The notes: generated by a model from the letters alone, not told the origin. A stretch of 64,000 bases of DNA from Pseudobdellovibrionaceae bacterium (GCA_023954155.1 JAMLIO010000004.1:64436-128435); one strand, 5' to 3'. Counted from the first letter of the stretch, positions 47,007 to 56,846 are shown. Numbers and translations: made by a program.

Positions 47007-47283
47007 CTTTTCTGTCCGAGATCTAAGGAACTTTTTAGACTTAGACTTTCATTTAAGTTTAGACTTGAAGATTGAGATTATACCTTAGCTTCGCAGAGAG
47101 CGGGTGCAAAGCGTCTTCGGCACGCGTCACCCTCTGGGACCTAGCGACCCCACAGGCCAACGCGTGTCGGATACGCATTGCTCGACTCTGGAGGTTGCAA
47201 TCTAAGATATAATCTCAATCTTCAAGTCTAAACTTAAATGAAAGTCTAAGTCTAAAAAGTTCCTTAGATCTCGGACAGAAAAG
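47007..47283. repeat. Long hairpin E: 82-bp arms around a 113-bp core
   Basis: Left arm 47007-47088 and right arm 47202-47283 match with one difference in 82 bp. The core carries GCGGGTGCAAAGCGTCTTCG, a centre closed by CACGCGT/ACGCGTG, and TCGGATACGCATTGCTCG; it is nearly identical to the inverted core of C, apart from an eight-base deletion on its left side. The arms fill almost all of the space between two convergent genes (five and ten bases remain). Confidence 0.95.
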
Positions 47284-47293
47284 ATGGGCGTCG

Positions 47294-48409
47294 TTAGAAC
47301 CAGGATTTGCCTTTGATGTCTTCGCCTTTGTCTTTGGCGATTTCGCGTAGGGCTTTTTCTTCTTTGGCGGAGAGAGTGCTGGGGAATTTGACTTTGATTT
47401 TTAGCATCAGGTCGCCGCGTGAGCTGCCGCGTAGGGCAGGGAAGCCACGTTTTTTGATTCTTAAAATGTCGTTAGGTGAAGTTCCTGGTTTGATATTTAG
47501 GACTTGTTCGCCGTCAAAGGTTTCTACTTTTTTGTCGACACCTAGTAGGGCTTGTAAATAAGAAATTTCGATCTCGCCGTAAAGGTCTAGGCCTTGGCGA
47601 TAAAACTTTTTATCTTCTTTCACGCGCAAAACAACGTAGAGATCACCCTTGGGGCCACCCTGTTTTCCTGCATCGCCTTCACCTGTCACACGCAGTTGCG
47701 TTCCATCTTCTATGCCTGCGGGAACGGCAATGCTCAGTTTGCGCATAAAGCTTTCGCGACCTGTGCCTCGGCATGTGGAGCACTTGTCGACAATCATTTG
47801 TCCTGTGCCTGAACAGTGGTGACAGCTGGTAGCAAACGAGAAGAAACCTTGTTTTTGCACAAGCTGTCCCGTGCCGCCACAGTACTGGCACACTTGCGGA
47901 GAAGTTCCAGGTTTTGCCCCACTCCCATTACAAGTGCCACAGTCTTTTTCAGATTCAAATTCAATATCTTTAGCAAGGCCAAGGTAAGATTCTTTGAGCG
48001 TGATGTCTAAAAAATATCTAAGATCAGAGCCCTTACGTGGACCGTGTCGACGAGAAGAAGAGCGTCTTGAGCCTCCCGCCGTCTGTCCTCCAAAAAAATC
48101 TCCAAAGATATCCCCAAAACTTTCAAAAATATCAGACACATCGTGAAAGCCACCAGAGTAACCTCCACCAGGACCGCCACCCATGCCCATTCCTGCATGA
48201 CCATATTGATCATAACGGGCTTTTTTTTGCGGATCGCTCAAAACATCATAAGCTTCTGCTGCTTGTTTGAACTTTTCTTCTGCAGCTTTGTCACCAGGAT
48301 TTTTATCAGGATGGTACTTCATTGCCTGCTGGCGATAAGCTTTTTTAATTGTGTTTGCGTCTGCGGTGCGCTCTACGCCTAAAATTTGGTAATAATCTTC
48401 TTTTGCCAT
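47294..48409 (-). CDS. dnaJ: Chaperone DnaJ
   Basis: 371 residues from the ATG at 48409 ([12 protein letters not shown]); the frame runs on to 48475 but without the J-domain start. The J domain with YHPDKNPGD (His-Pro-Asp) is followed by a Gly/Phe region, four zinc-binding repeats ([32 protein letters not shown]) and the C-terminal substrate domains. It stimulates DnaK's ATPase and delivers unfolded proteins. It is unusually divergent from dnaK rather than downstream of it. grpE is not in the window. Confidence 0.96.
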   Translation of the reverse strand: MAKEDYYQILGVERTADANTIKKAYRQQAMKYHPDKNPGDKAAEEKFKQAAEAYDVLSDPQKKARYDQYGHAGMGMGGGPGGGYSGGFHDVSDIFESFGDIFGDFFGGQTAGGSRRSSSRRHGPRKGSDLRYFLDITLKESYLGLAKDIEFESEKDCGTCNGSGAKPGTSPQVCQYCGGTGQLVQKQGFFSFATSCHHCSGTGQMIVDKCSTCRGTGRESFMRKLSIAVPAGIEDGTQLRVTGEGDAGKQGGPKGDLYVVLRVKEDKKFYRQGLDLYGEIEISYLQALLGVDKKVETFDGEQVLNIKPGTSPNDILRIKKRGFPALRGSSRGDLMLKIKVKFPSTLSAKEEKALREIAKDKGEDIKGKSWF

Positions 48410-48602
48410 AAGGCTAAATGTGGGTTTTTTCTGCAAAAGGTCAAGGGGCTCAAACAAAAAAGCGCATATTAGCATAGGGAAGAGGCAATCTAAGAACTAG
48501 AACTTGCTTAAAAATGAGACATGTCTGATCTTTATGGGATAAATTCCAAGAATTTCAGGGACTTTCCTTGACAACTGTCGGCTTAGGTTCAGATTTTAGG
48601 CG

Positions 48603-48624
48603 TTATAGTGTTTGTGTTATAACG
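48603..48624. promoter_or_regulatory. Inverted repeat in the dnaJ/dnaK intergenic region
   Basis: GTTATA and TATAAC, spaced by 10 bases, lie about 65 bp before dnaK. A TTGACA is at 48569-48574 but no good -10 box sits at the normal distance. The repeat does not match the CIRCE consensus used by HrcA, so if it is a heat-shock operator it is of another type. The whole 48410-48690 region must carry both divergent promoters. Confidence 0.4.
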
Positions 48625-48690
48625 GCTTTTTACATGCGAATGCGATGGCGCTATGAATGCCAAAAGAAGAAACGTTAAGGAGATGATTTA

Positions 48691-50604
48691 ATGGGTAAAG
48701 TGATTGGAATAGATTTAGGAACAACAAACTCAGTGGTCGCAGTGATGCAAGGTGGTGATCCCGAAGTGATCGTCAACGAAGAAGGCGCAAGAACGACACC
48801 TTCGGTTGTGGCCTTCACAAAGGATGGTGAAAGATTAGTGGGACAAGTGGCAAAACGCCAAGCGGTCACTAACCCTGAGAACACCATTTTTTCCGCAAAA
48901 AGATATATTGGACGGCGTTTTGAAGAGGTAGAAAAGGAGCGTTCAAAGGCTCCGTACAAAGTGATTAAAAAAGGCAATGACTGTGCCTTTGAAATCCAAG
49001 GCAAAGAGTACTCTCCAGAAGAGATCTCGGCTTCAATTTTAACGAAACTTAAAAAAGTGGCAGAGGATTATTTGGGGCAAGAAGTGACGGAGGCTGTGAT
49101 CACAGTTCCTGCTTATTTTAACGATGCTCAAAGACAGGCCACCAAAGATGCGGGTCGCATTGCGGGTCTTGATGTGAAAAGAATCATCAACGAGCCTACG
49201 GCAGCAGCTTTAGCTTACGGTTTAGATAAAAAGAAAGATCAAAAGATCGTGGTCTATGACTTAGGAGGAGGAACTTTTGATGTTTCTATTCTTGAAGTCG
49301 GTGACGGCGTTGTGGAAGTCAAAGCCACTAATGGTGACACAACTTTAGGTGGTGATAACTTTGACGAAGCGGTCTTAGACTGGATGATTGCCGAGTTTAA
49401 AAAAGACCAAGGCATTGATCTTTCTAAAGATAAAATGGCATTACAGCGCTTGAAAGAAGAAGCGGAAAAAACCAAAGTAGAACTCAGTTCTTTAAACGAA
49501 CGTGAGATCAACATACCTTTTATCACAGCTGATGCCAGTGGTCCTAAGCACTTACAGCTTAAACTGACCAGAGCTAAATTCGAGCAACTCGTAGCTGATT
49601 TAGTAGCTCGCACTTTAGAGCCCTGTCGTATTGCTCTTACGGATTCTAAGTTTTCAAAGACAGAGATTGATGAAGTGGTTCTTGTCGGGGGGTCTACTCG
49701 TATCCCTGCTGTGCAAAAAGCGGTGAAGGATTTTTTTGGTAGAGAGCCCAGTAAATCTGTAAACCCTGACGAAGTAGTGGCTTTAGGTGCTGCGGTTCAA
49801 GGTGGAGTTTTAACAGGGGAAGTGAAAGATATTTTACTCTTGGATGTGACCCCACTTTCTTTAGGACTTGAAACTATGGGTGGAGTTTTCACTAAATTGA
49901 TTGAAAAGAACACCACGATTCCTACGAAAAAGTCACAGGTGTTCTCCACTGCGGCAGATAACCAACCCAGTGTGGACATTCATGTGCTCCAAGGTGAACG
50001 CGAAATGGCGGCTTACAATAAATCTTTAGGACGATTTGAATTGGTAGGAATTCCACCTGCACCACGTGGCGTGCCACAGATCGAAGTGACGTTTGATATT
50101 GATGCCAACGGGATTTTAAATGTGTCTGCCAAAGATTTAGGAACAGGTAAAGAGCACGCCATTAAGATCACAGCACAATCAGGTCTATCTGAAGAAGAGA
50201 TCAAAAGAATGGTCCGAGAAGCTGAAGAGCATGCAGATGAAGACAAAAAGAAAAAAGAAGTCATCACAGCTAGAAACAATCTTGATGGCCTAGTTTACCA
50301 AACTGAAAAGTTAATTAAGGACAACAAAGACAAATTGCCTGCCGCTGAAGTTAAAGATACCGAAGACGCTGTAGCAGAGGCTAAAAAAGTCTTAGCTGAT
50401 ACACCAGATGACTTGGGTCAAATCAATGCGTCTCAAGAAAAGCTCACAGGTTTAAGTCATAAATTGACTGCGGCTTTGTATGAGCAAAATAAACAAGAGG
50501 CTCCTGCGGCTGAACCTGTAGATGTGGAGACCGCTACGGACGATGCTTCTGCTGGTGATGACGACAACGTCATTGATGCAGACTTTAAAGATGTGAACGA
50601 CTAA
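48691..50604 (+). CDS. dnaK: Chaperone DnaK (Hsp70)
   Basis: 637 residues. ATPase domain with [14 protein letters not shown], the [14 protein letters not shown] phosphate loop and [10 protein letters not shown]; linker [14 protein letters not shown]; substrate-binding domain with [15 protein letters not shown] and an acidic C-terminal tail ending in [12 protein letters not shown], close to the family's EEVKD-like end. ATG has AAGGAG upstream. Terminated at 50633-50663. It pairs functionally with the divergent dnaJ. Confidence 0.97.
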   Translation: MGKVIGIDLGTTNSVVAVMQGGDPEVIVNEEGARTTPSVVAFTKDGERLVGQVAKRQAVTNPENTIFSAKRYIGRRFEEVEKERSKAPYKVIKKGNDCAFEIQGKEYSPEEISASILTKLKKVAEDYLGQEVTEAVITVPAYFNDAQRQATKDAGRIAGLDVKRIINEPTAAALAYGLDKKKDQKIVVYDLGGGTFDVSILEVGDGVVEVKATNGDTTLGGDNFDEAVLDWMIAEFKKDQGIDLSKDKMALQRLKEEAEKTKVELSSLNEREINIPFITADASGPKHLQLKLTRAKFEQLVADLVARTLEPCRIALTDSKFSKTEIDEVVLVGGSTRIPAVQKAVKDFFGREPSKSVNPDEVVALGAAVQGGVLTGEVKDILLLDVTPLSLGLETMGGVFTKLIEKNTTIPTKKSQVFSTAADNQPSVDIHVLQGEREMAAYNKSLGRFELVGIPPAPRGVPQIEVTFDIDANGILNVSAKDLGTGKEHAIKITAQSGLSEEEIKRMVREAEEHADEDKKKKEVITARNNLDGLVYQTEKLIKDNKDKLPAAEVKDTEDAVAEAKKVLADTPDDLGQINASQEKLTGLSHKLTAALYEQNKQEAPAAEPVDVETATDDASAGDDDNVIDADFKDVND

Positions 50605-50632
50605 ATATTATAAATTGAATCGGTTACGAAAT

Positions 50633-50663
50633 AAAAAAGGGAGATACTAAGCTCCCTTTTTTT
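50633..50663 (+). terminator. dnaK terminator
   Basis: AAAAAAGGGAG pairs with CTCCCTTTTTT around an eight-base loop and ends in a T run, 29 bases after the dnaK stop. Confidence 0.9.
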
Positions 50664-50681
50664 GTATGAAAGGAAGTAAAG

Positions 50682-51170
50682 TTGTCATCTGAATTAGAAA
50701 TAAAAAATTATTCTATTGTAACTTACAGCCCTAAGTGGGCTAAAGAATTTGAGCGACTCAATAAGCAATGGATTGAGAAGTATTTTAAAATGGAAGCCCT
50801 TGACGAAGAGATGTTGTCACAGCCTGAAGAGCATATTTTAAAAGATGGTGGACAGATATTTTTTGCGCTAACAGAAACAGGGGAATGTATTGGGACTTGC
50901 GCTCTAAAAAAGATGAGCGAGAGCCAGGCTGAATTTACAAAAATGGCTGTAGAAGAAAATTTAAGAGGCTTAGGTGTGGGTCAAAGGCTTATGGATGTCA
51001 GTTTAGAATATGCTAAAAACCATGGGTTTAAAGATATTTTAATCATCTCAAACACGAGTTTGGACGCGGCAATCCATTTGTATAAGAAAAACGGGTTTCA
51101 AGTTAAACATATTGGTCCTGGAACAGGCTATGAGCGTGGGGATATTGTGCTTACGCTCAGTTTCAATTAG
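50682..51170 (+). CDS. GNAT-family N-acetyltransferase
   Basis: 162 residues. Start TTG at 50682 with AAAGGAAG upstream. GNAT acetyl-CoA pocket: FTKMAVEENLRGLGVGQRLM (the V-x-x-x-x-RG-x-G-x-G-x-x-L pattern), followed by ILIISNTSLDAAIHLYKKNGF. The substrate cannot be inferred. Nine bases separate it from the methyltransferase gene, so the two form an operon. Confidence 0.87.
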   Translation: MSSELEIKNYSIVTYSPKWAKEFERLNKQWIEKYFKMEALDEEMLSQPEEHILKDGGQIFFALTETGECIGTCALKKMSESQAEFTKMAVEENLRGLGVGQRLMDVSLEYAKNHGFKDILIISNTSLDAAIHLYKKNGFQVKHIGPGTGYERGDIVLTLSFN

Positions 51171-51179
51171 GATGCCCCC

Positions 51180-51791
51180 ATGTCATTTAAAGAAACAAAA
51201 GCTTTTGTGCGGGCGGCGTTAAAAAATCCAAGACAAGTGTCTACGGTTTTTAAATCTTCAAAGTATTTGGCTCAAGCTTTAGTGAATGCTGTAGATCTAG
51301 AAAACAGCCAACGTATTTTAGAAATTGGTTGTGGTACAGGTGCTATTACAAAGGTGATTCAAAAAAATATTGTAGCTATACAAAAGCAAAACCCTCAAAA
51401 GTCTTATGACTACTTAGGGGTAGAGATCAGCCAAAGCTTAGTTATGTTTTTGAAAGAGACTTTTCCTGATTTGAGCTTTCATTGTGGAAGTGCGGGTGAG
51501 TTACAGTCTATTTTAGAAGACAACAGTGTTGATAGTGTGATTTCTAGTCTACCATGGACTTTGTTCTCTAGAGATATAAGAGAGCAGATTTTAAATGAAG
51601 TGCTTCGGGTTTTAAAACCAGGGGGAACTTTTACTACTTTTATTTGTACGAACACTTTTTTAACCCCAAATCCTTATGTGCTAAAAAAGTTCTTTCATAA
51701 TAAGCTGGTCAATTTTCAAAAGACGGAAATGGTTTTTCAAAATATTCCGCCTTCTATCGTTTATAAGGGCAATAAACCGTCAAAGATTTAG
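51180..51791 (+). CDS. SAM-dependent methyltransferase, phospholipid N-methyltransferase-like
   Basis: 203 residues with the class I SAM-binding loop ILEIGCGTGAITKVI, the acidic VEIS, and ISSLPWTLF at the catalytic position, followed by EVLRVLKPGGTF. The order and the short length resemble bacterial PmtA-type phosphatidylethanolamine methyltransferases. An rRNA adenine methyltransferase-like enzyme is a weaker alternative. The stop overlaps the stop of the convergent gene by a few bases. Confidence 0.75.
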   Translation: MSFKETKAFVRAALKNPRQVSTVFKSSKYLAQALVNAVDLENSQRILEIGCGTGAITKVIQKNIVAIQKQNPQKSYDYLGVEISQSLVMFLKETFPDLSFHCGSAGELQSILEDNSVDSVISSLPWTLFSRDIREQILNEVLRVLKPGGTFTTFICTNTFLTPNPYVLKKFFHNKLVNFQKTEMVFQNIPPSIVYKGNKPSKI

Positions 51792-52387
51792 AAGGTGAAT
51801 CTTCCCATGATACTGACATAGGAAAATGAGTCCTTAAGATCAAAACCGCCTTCACCCACAATGGTGAAGTTATCAAAGGCTTCAAGATCAAGTTCCACTC
51901 CCAATGCGAGTTGTAGGAAGATGTCGGTTTTGTCATGGTCGGCATCTAACATATAGTAAATTCCAATGGGGATGGCCGCATAAGGGCTCATAGCCCCGTA
52001 TTCCCATCTAAAAGATTTGCTGATCAAAGGAGCAAAGCGGGTATAAAGTACGTCAAAATTGTTGTCGCTGGCCCACTCGACTTCCATGATGGCCCCAATA
52101 GCGGGTTGGTGATTGATGTCTGGGATGGGGATCCACTTTACACCACCACCTGCATTAAATTCTGTTTGCCCTGTACCTGCGTGTAGGCGTAAGTTCCAAG
52201 CAGAGTTAATAGGTAAATACACGTGCCCCGCGAAATTGATTCCCCCTGGTTCGTCAGTGATACCTTGAAGCTGGATTCCTAACTTGTATTTTCCAGACTC
52301 AATGATCTCTCCAGTGTCAAGAACAGTAAGTAAGGCAAACGATTTGACGGGCAGTAGCAAAACTAAACCTAACAAAAACTTTATCAT
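51788..52387 (-). CDS. Secreted, probably outer-membrane beta-barrel protein
   Basis: 199 residues with a signal peptide (FLLGLVLLLPVKSFA) and alternating-hydrophobicity strands typical of a small outer-membrane barrel (WNLRLHAGTGQTEFNAGGGV, SFRWEYGAMSPYAAIPIG), ending with an aromatic residue (VSIMGRFTF). Function unknown. Its stop lies inside the end of the methyltransferase gene, so the two genes are convergent with a four-base overlap. Confidence 0.75.
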   Translation of the reverse strand: MIKFLLGLVLLLPVKSFALLTVLDTGEIIESGKYKLGIQLQGITDEPGGINFAGHVYLPINSAWNLRLHAGTGQTEFNAGGGVKWIPIPDINHQPAIGAIMEVEWASDNNFDVLYTRFAPLISKSFRWEYGAMSPYAAIPIGIYYMLDADHDKTDIFLQLALGVELDLEAFDNFTIVGEGGFDLKDSFSYVSIMGRFTF

Positions 52388-52544
52388 TATTCCTCCGAGT
52401 TGTGCGTCATGGTCCTAGATTTTTCAATTCTTTTATAATTATAATTTAAGAAGACGTTGTTAGGTATATAGATTTATACACAATAACGCGAATAAGCAAA
52501 GTGATGACAAAGACGTTGCCACTTTTAGCCAAGGAGAATGAATC

Positions 52545-52832
52545 GTGATCCCCTATGAAACTCACGAAGTCAATAAGGCTTTAGAAAACCTACAAGGCTG
52601 GAGCTATGATGGTGCCAGCAAATCTATTAACAAAAAGTATACATTCGAAGACTTTAATGAAGCATTTGGTTTTATGAGTCGTATTGCCATGTATGCCGAG
52701 TCCAAAGGACACCACCCAGAATGGTTCAATGTTTATAACCGTGTGGAAGTGGTCCTGAGCACTCATGATGCTTTAGGCGTCACGCAAAAGGACATAGATA
52801 TGGCAAGATTCATGGATCAGGTGGTTCAATAA
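52545..52832 (+). CDS. phhB: Pterin-4a-carbinolamine dehydratase
   Basis: 95 residues, the usual length. Recycles the tetrahydrobiopterin-type cofactor after aromatic amino-acid hydroxylation. The family motif is present with its active-site His pair: KGHHPEWFNVYNRVEVVLSTHD (here His-His-Pro and the second His in STHD). Start is GTG with AAGGAG upstream. No phenylalanine hydroxylase gene is adjacent. The stop overlaps the next ATG by one base. Confidence 0.92.
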   Translation: MIPYETHEVNKALENLQGWSYDGASKSINKKYTFEDFNEAFGFMSRIAMYAESKGHHPEWFNVYNRVEVVLSTHDALGVTQKDIDMARFMDQVVQ

Positions 52833-53920
52833 TGCTGTTGATACATTATCTATTTCAAAGTCAAATTCGTGAATCTGTACAAACCATAAGCAAAGCGGTT
52901 ATTTTTCTAGGATTATTCTTTCCTGTATGGAGTTTTGCTGCCGACACTGTAGTCGTGGGAACATGGAATGTCAGACAGTTGTCGTCCATCAAAGCAGATC
53001 GCACTATAGATGTGGTTTCTGAAAAGACCCAAATGCCTGTCAAAGATTTCATCTCAAGTTGGATTCAAAATCGTGACGTGGACGTTTTGGCTATGCAAGA
53101 GGTGTATGAAGAACATGTGCTAAGCACCGATAAGCGTTCACACCCCATGTCTCTTGTGCGTAAGGTTTTGCCGAAGCATTACAAGATCATTAAAGGGGAG
53201 TCCATCCGCGCCCCGATTGCTAAAGGTAAAGACAAAGTATGGCGTGAGTACTGCCCTATTATTTACAATTCAAAAAGGGTGAACTGCTATACTTCTAAAG
53301 ACTCTATGGTTCCTACCAATTTAAAAAATAAAAAAGGGGGAGACATAGATGAGTTAAGAAGAGGGCACTGGGCCTATTGCCAAACGGTAGACAAAAAGTT
53401 TGATTTTGTTTTTACTTGCCTTCACCTTAACTATCGTTATGCCAAGGTAGACTTAGCGGGTTTACAAACTGTCATCCAATCCGTACTTCAAGCCAACATT
53501 GATCTTCCCAAAGAGTTATCTGCATCTAATAGGGACTTTATTTTTGCAGGAGATTTCAATTTGGATCGCAGAACGGCAAGAGCCTATGGACGTTGGCAAA
53601 TGACTATTGGGGACGACGAATTTGTTTTAGATAAAATTTTACCTAAATTCCCTGAGGGCACAGTCTGGGAGTCGAAGTCTTTTACTAAACTTAAAGATAT
53701 TTATAATTTTGAAGAGTTATCGCAACGAAGTGCGGTGATCTACGACGATGTTGTAGGGACGCCCACTGTGAAGGAGTCATTGCTTTCCAAACAAGTTGAT
53801 CCCATGTTGGACAGCTTTTTTATGAATAAAAAAGGTTTGCCAGATATCGAAGCTCTCTTAAGTTTAAGTGATCACTTGCCAGTACTGGTCGAATACGACG
53901 CTACCAGTGATACTGACTAA
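52832..53920 (+). CDS. Secreted endonuclease/exonuclease/phosphatase-family protein
   Basis: 362 residues: a signal peptide (AVIFLGLFFPVWSFA), then an EEP fold with the N-terminal Asn (VVGTWNVRQLSS), metal-binding Glu (LAMQEVYEE), Asp-Asn pair (FAGDFNLDRR) and C-terminal catalytic His (LSDHLPVLVEYD). It could hydrolyse extracellular nucleic acid or phospholipid head groups; the sequence does not say which. It is translationally coupled to the pterin dehydratase gene. Confidence 0.85.
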   Translation: MLLIHYLFQSQIRESVQTISKAVIFLGLFFPVWSFAADTVVVGTWNVRQLSSIKADRTIDVVSEKTQMPVKDFISSWIQNRDVDVLAMQEVYEEHVLSTDKRSHPMSLVRKVLPKHYKIIKGESIRAPIAKGKDKVWREYCPIIYNSKRVNCYTSKDSMVPTNLKNKKGGDIDELRRGHWAYCQTVDKKFDFVFTCLHLNYRYAKVDLAGLQTVIQSVLQANIDLPKELSASNRDFIFAGDFNLDRRTARAYGRWQMTIGDDEFVLDKILPKFPEGTVWESKSFTKLKDIYNFEELSQRSAVIYDDVVGTPTVKESLLSKQVDPMLDSFFMNKKGLPDIEALLSLSDHLPVLVEYDATSDTD

Positions 53921-54044
53921 ATAGTACGTCATTTGCATGGCTAAATCCTAGATCACACTTGGTGAGGACTTATTTTTTGCAATAGGATGTGGTGGCTCTA
54001 TCTGTTTGGCGTACAAAGCTTCTAATGTTAATTGTCCTTGAGAA

Positions 54045-56177
54045 TTAAAATGTGTAGGCGACTTTAAAGTAACCTTCACGGCCTCTATTTAGGCCCCACG
54101 CATGTCTGTTATCAAAGTGGGCATGACCATCATGGAAGTGCCATACTGCAGGCCCGTCGTTGTGACGAAGCTGAGTTTCATCTAAAAGGTTGTCTACCCC
54201 TAAGGTGAAGTCCCACTGATTGTATGTGTAACCCATGGAAGTTTGAATAGATAGAAACCCAGGTGCTTTAAGGTTTTTAGGTGCAGATGCCCCAAAGATC
54301 CCTTCATACACATTATAAAACTCATCATACTGGGCATAAGGCTTTAAGCTGCGGGGTAAAACGTAATTGGCATTGACGTACCATCTGAAGTTGCCGCATT
54401 CGTAGGAAGACTTAAAGCCAATACGATGTTCAATAGCGGCTGCAGGAAGTTTACTTTTATAGTCCTTATCATAATTAAAACTTTCAAAACTTAACTCCAA
54501 CAACCAATCATGATGTGGCTTATAACCTGCCAGCATTTCTAAGACAAAGATATGATTGTCTTGGTCGTTGTTTAGAAAAGTGATGGGAGTGGTGTGAGCA
54601 ATTTCAGGTTCTTCATCGTAAGCCATATTTTGCAAAAGGGTGTAATGAGCACTTGGCGTGAAATAGTAGTCCTCGTAGTTAAAGCTCAGCATGTAAATGA
54701 AAGAGTGGGCTCTTTCCAGTTTATCTGTATTGATGATAAACCCGTCATAGGTTCCATGGGCTGCTTCTGTAAAACTTAAAGGCATACGATGTCCCATCCC
54801 ATAACTTAAATAATGGGAGATATTTTCTGTAGGGGAGTACTTGGTATTGAGGCGTGGGGAAAGGCTCACTTCGTTAAGTTTTGTTTCCTCATGTCTGTGA
54901 ATATAATGATTGTCCAAACGTAAAGCCGAAGAGACTTCAAAGTGGTCTGAAATGTGCCAATCCATTTGGGCAAAAGCAGAAGCCGTGGTGTAGTCGAAGT
55001 CATCTTTGGGCAACCCGTTGGTGTCGTACATGATGATAGACTCTGAACGTAAAGACTCCTGTCGAAGTGAAGTGCCTACAGAGGTGAAGATGTCTTCATT
55101 AAAAACTTTATACCACTTCACGTCTCCATAGAGAATGGGGTTGGTGTTGTTATAATCAAACGCATGAGAGTAAATGGCCTCTTGCATGTAAACAGCACCA
55201 CCTAGATTCGCTTCCAGTTCTGAAGTTTCTGATACCGTGTATTTGGCCTGAGCGTGTAAGTCTGCGCGGTTTATTTGTAAATAGTCAGTGATCTTTGCAG
55301 GGTCACCAGTATAGCGTCTTCTGACGTCACCACCGATAAAGTCTGTTTCATCAGCTTGCAATGTGATGGGGCGTTTTAGGCGAACCTCCTCGGTGCTCCC
55401 TCCAAAGACATCCACGTGGGAGTAGCTGGCCCGAAGACTCAGTTGTAGGTCTGGACTGACTTGATATTGGGTTTTGACGAAGGTGGACAGTCTATGTCGG
55501 GTAGGAGATTCGCTGACATAATTGTTGTCGGTATCCCAATATCTTTGCCAGTCTAAATCACCACCGTAACTGGTTTTAAATTTTGAGGTGACATGACTAT
55601 AGAGCGCTTCACCACGAAAGTTATTATGGGTGGAGTGCTGGTAACTGACAAAGCCCCCTGTTTGCAAAGGGGTTTTCGTGATCAAATTCAGAGTTCCACC
55701 GATACTGTCTGGATAAATCAATGCACTTCCAGAGCCTCTACGCACTTCAACCTCTTGAATTAAAAGAGTGGACATGGTGTCGGTCCCATATACCGAGGAC
55801 ACGGATGAGAAGAGAGGAATGCCGTCGGTAAGAATGGTGGTGTGTTCTCCTTTTAGGCCATTGATGGTCAGCCTTTTTGCGCCACAGTTGACGCAATAGT
55901 CTTGAACATCAATACCTGCTTGGTTTTTCACAAGCTCATTCAAGTTACCATGATTTTTTTTACGGATTTCTTTTTCAGAGATGCCTTGTATAGGTGTGAC
56001 CGCATGATCTTTGTGAAAATTTAAAGTTTGATCTGATTGAATTAAAATTTTATCTAAACGTTCTGGCGACGTGGTATCAGAAGGGTCTTTATGCGCCAAA
56101 GCGGTAGGGCTAGCAAACCCTACCGCTATCAAATACGGTAATAAAAAGTTTAATTTCATTTTGGAAAAAAGATTCAT
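54045..56177 (-). CDS. TonB-dependent receptor, probable metal receptor
   Basis: 710 residues: signal peptide (FLLPYLIAVGFASPTALA), plug domain with DYCVNCGAKRLTINGLKGEH (shown to its 20 key residues: a Cys-Val-Asn-Cys pair), GTDTMSTLLIQEVEVRRGSG and YPDSIGGTLNLIT, and a barrel ending in GYFKVAYTF. The Cys pair in the plug and a His-rich loop before the last strand (VWHFHDGHAHFDNRHAW) suggest a metal ligand, perhaps copper or zinc. It follows a secreted protein with a His-rich tail, in the same direction. A palindromic operator lies upstream of the pair. Confidence 0.85.
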   Translation of the reverse strand: MNLFSKMKLNFLLPYLIAVGFASPTALAHKDPSDTTSPERLDKILIQSDQTLNFHKDHAVTPIQGISEKEIRKKNHGNLNELVKNQAGIDVQDYCVNCGAKRLTINGLKGEHTTILTDGIPLFSSVSSVYGTDTMSTLLIQEVEVRRGSGSALIYPDSIGGTLNLITKTPLQTGGFVSYQHSTHNNFRGEALYSHVTSKFKTSYGGDLDWQRYWDTDNNYVSESPTRHRLSTFVKTQYQVSPDLQLSLRASYSHVDVFGGSTEEVRLKRPITLQADETDFIGGDVRRRYTGDPAKITDYLQINRADLHAQAKYTVSETSELEANLGGAVYMQEAIYSHAFDYNNTNPILYGDVKWYKVFNEDIFTSVGTSLRQESLRSESIIMYDTNGLPKDDFDYTTASAFAQMDWHISDHFEVSSALRLDNHYIHRHEETKLNEVSLSPRLNTKYSPTENISHYLSYGMGHRMPLSFTEAAHGTYDGFIINTDKLERAHSFIYMLSFNYEDYYFTPSAHYTLLQNMAYDEEPEIAHTTPITFLNNDQDNHIFVLEMLAGYKPHHDWLLELSFESFNYDKDYKSKLPAAAIEHRIGFKSSYECGNFRWYVNANYVLPRSLKPYAQYDEFYNVYEGIFGASAPKNLKAPGFLSIQTSMGYTYNQWDFTLGVDNLLDETQLRHNDGPAVWHFHDGHAHFDNRHAWGLNRGREGYFKVAYTF

Positions 56178-56221
56178 AAACCCATAGTTTAAAAATTATC
56201 GCTCATGGTCATCAGCATGAT

Positions 56222-56755
56222 TTAGTTGTGATCGTGATCGTGATCGGCGTCAGTGTCTACATCATCGTCTGAGTTGGGATCTGAAGTGGCGCCAAAATTA
56301 TTAAAAAACTCTTCAGCTAGAATGATCTCATCGCCTTGGGCTTCCACTAGATTTTCGCAAAAAGCGGGGTCGTAGTGGTTGTGGTGCAGAACAGATACGG
56401 CAAAACGTAAGGGTTCAGAGGTCTGAGCATCTAAGAAGAGAGCGGCTTGTTTGATAGTGGGCATAACTTCACTAGAATTGAAAACATAAGCTTGTCTTGT
56501 GGTATCAAAAATGAGTTCTAGCTCCTCAGTATAGATGTATTTCCCTTCATGAGCCATATACACTAAAGCTTCTAAGTGAACATCGGCGGCATCGGCTTCG
56601 TTGATCTTCACAGCACAAGCTTGAGCCGTAGACAGTCCCGCTTTGGCGCTACCCCAATAATAGGTGACCTCAGTGGGTCCCGCAGCAAAGGCCGCATTTA
56701 TGGAAAAGAACACCCCGAAAAAAGACCATAAGGATATAAAACCTAAAATATTCAT
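56222..56755 (-). CDS. Secreted protein with His/Asp metal-binding tail
   Basis: 177 residues from ATG 56755 (MNILGFISLWSFFGVFFSI signal peptide ending near AFAA); the frame extends to 56815, but the signal peptide begins here and AGGGAG lies just before this ATG. The mature part is acidic and has three Cys and a HHNHYDP segment. It ends in an alternating Asp-His tail (ADHDHDHN), a strong sign of metal binding. It is followed after 44 bp by the TonB-dependent receptor and precedes it in the same operon. Probably a periplasmic metal chaperone; no named family recognised. Confidence 0.75.
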   Translation of the reverse strand: MNILGFISLWSFFGVFFSINAAFAAGPTEVTYYWGSAKAGLSTAQACAVKINEADAADVHLEALVYMAHEGKYIYTEELELIFDTTRQAYVFNSSEVMPTIKQAALFLDAQTSEPLRFAVSVLHHNHYDPAFCENLVEAQGDEIILAEEFFNNFGATSDPNSDDDVDTDADHDHDHN

Positions 56756-56846
56756 TTGAAACTCCCTTTTTGTTTTCAACCCCAAGAGCGTGTGCCCCGA
56801 GATCCTTATTAGCAAAAACCTTGTCTCTACAAATTGCCCATCTTAA

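Noticed and set aside
27904-47283. Integron attC sites or phage attachment sites
   Set aside because: The hairpins lack attC R and L boxes, no integrase gene is near, and arms differ at each locus.
48569-48609. Standard sigma-70 promoter for dnaK
   Set aside because: TTGACA is present but no -10-like hexamer is at 16-18 bases; TTATAG is 29 bases away.
49254-49613. Minus-strand ORF opposite dnaK
   Set aside because: It is low-complexity Ser/Leu-rich and lies opposite the conserved ATPase domain of dnaK.
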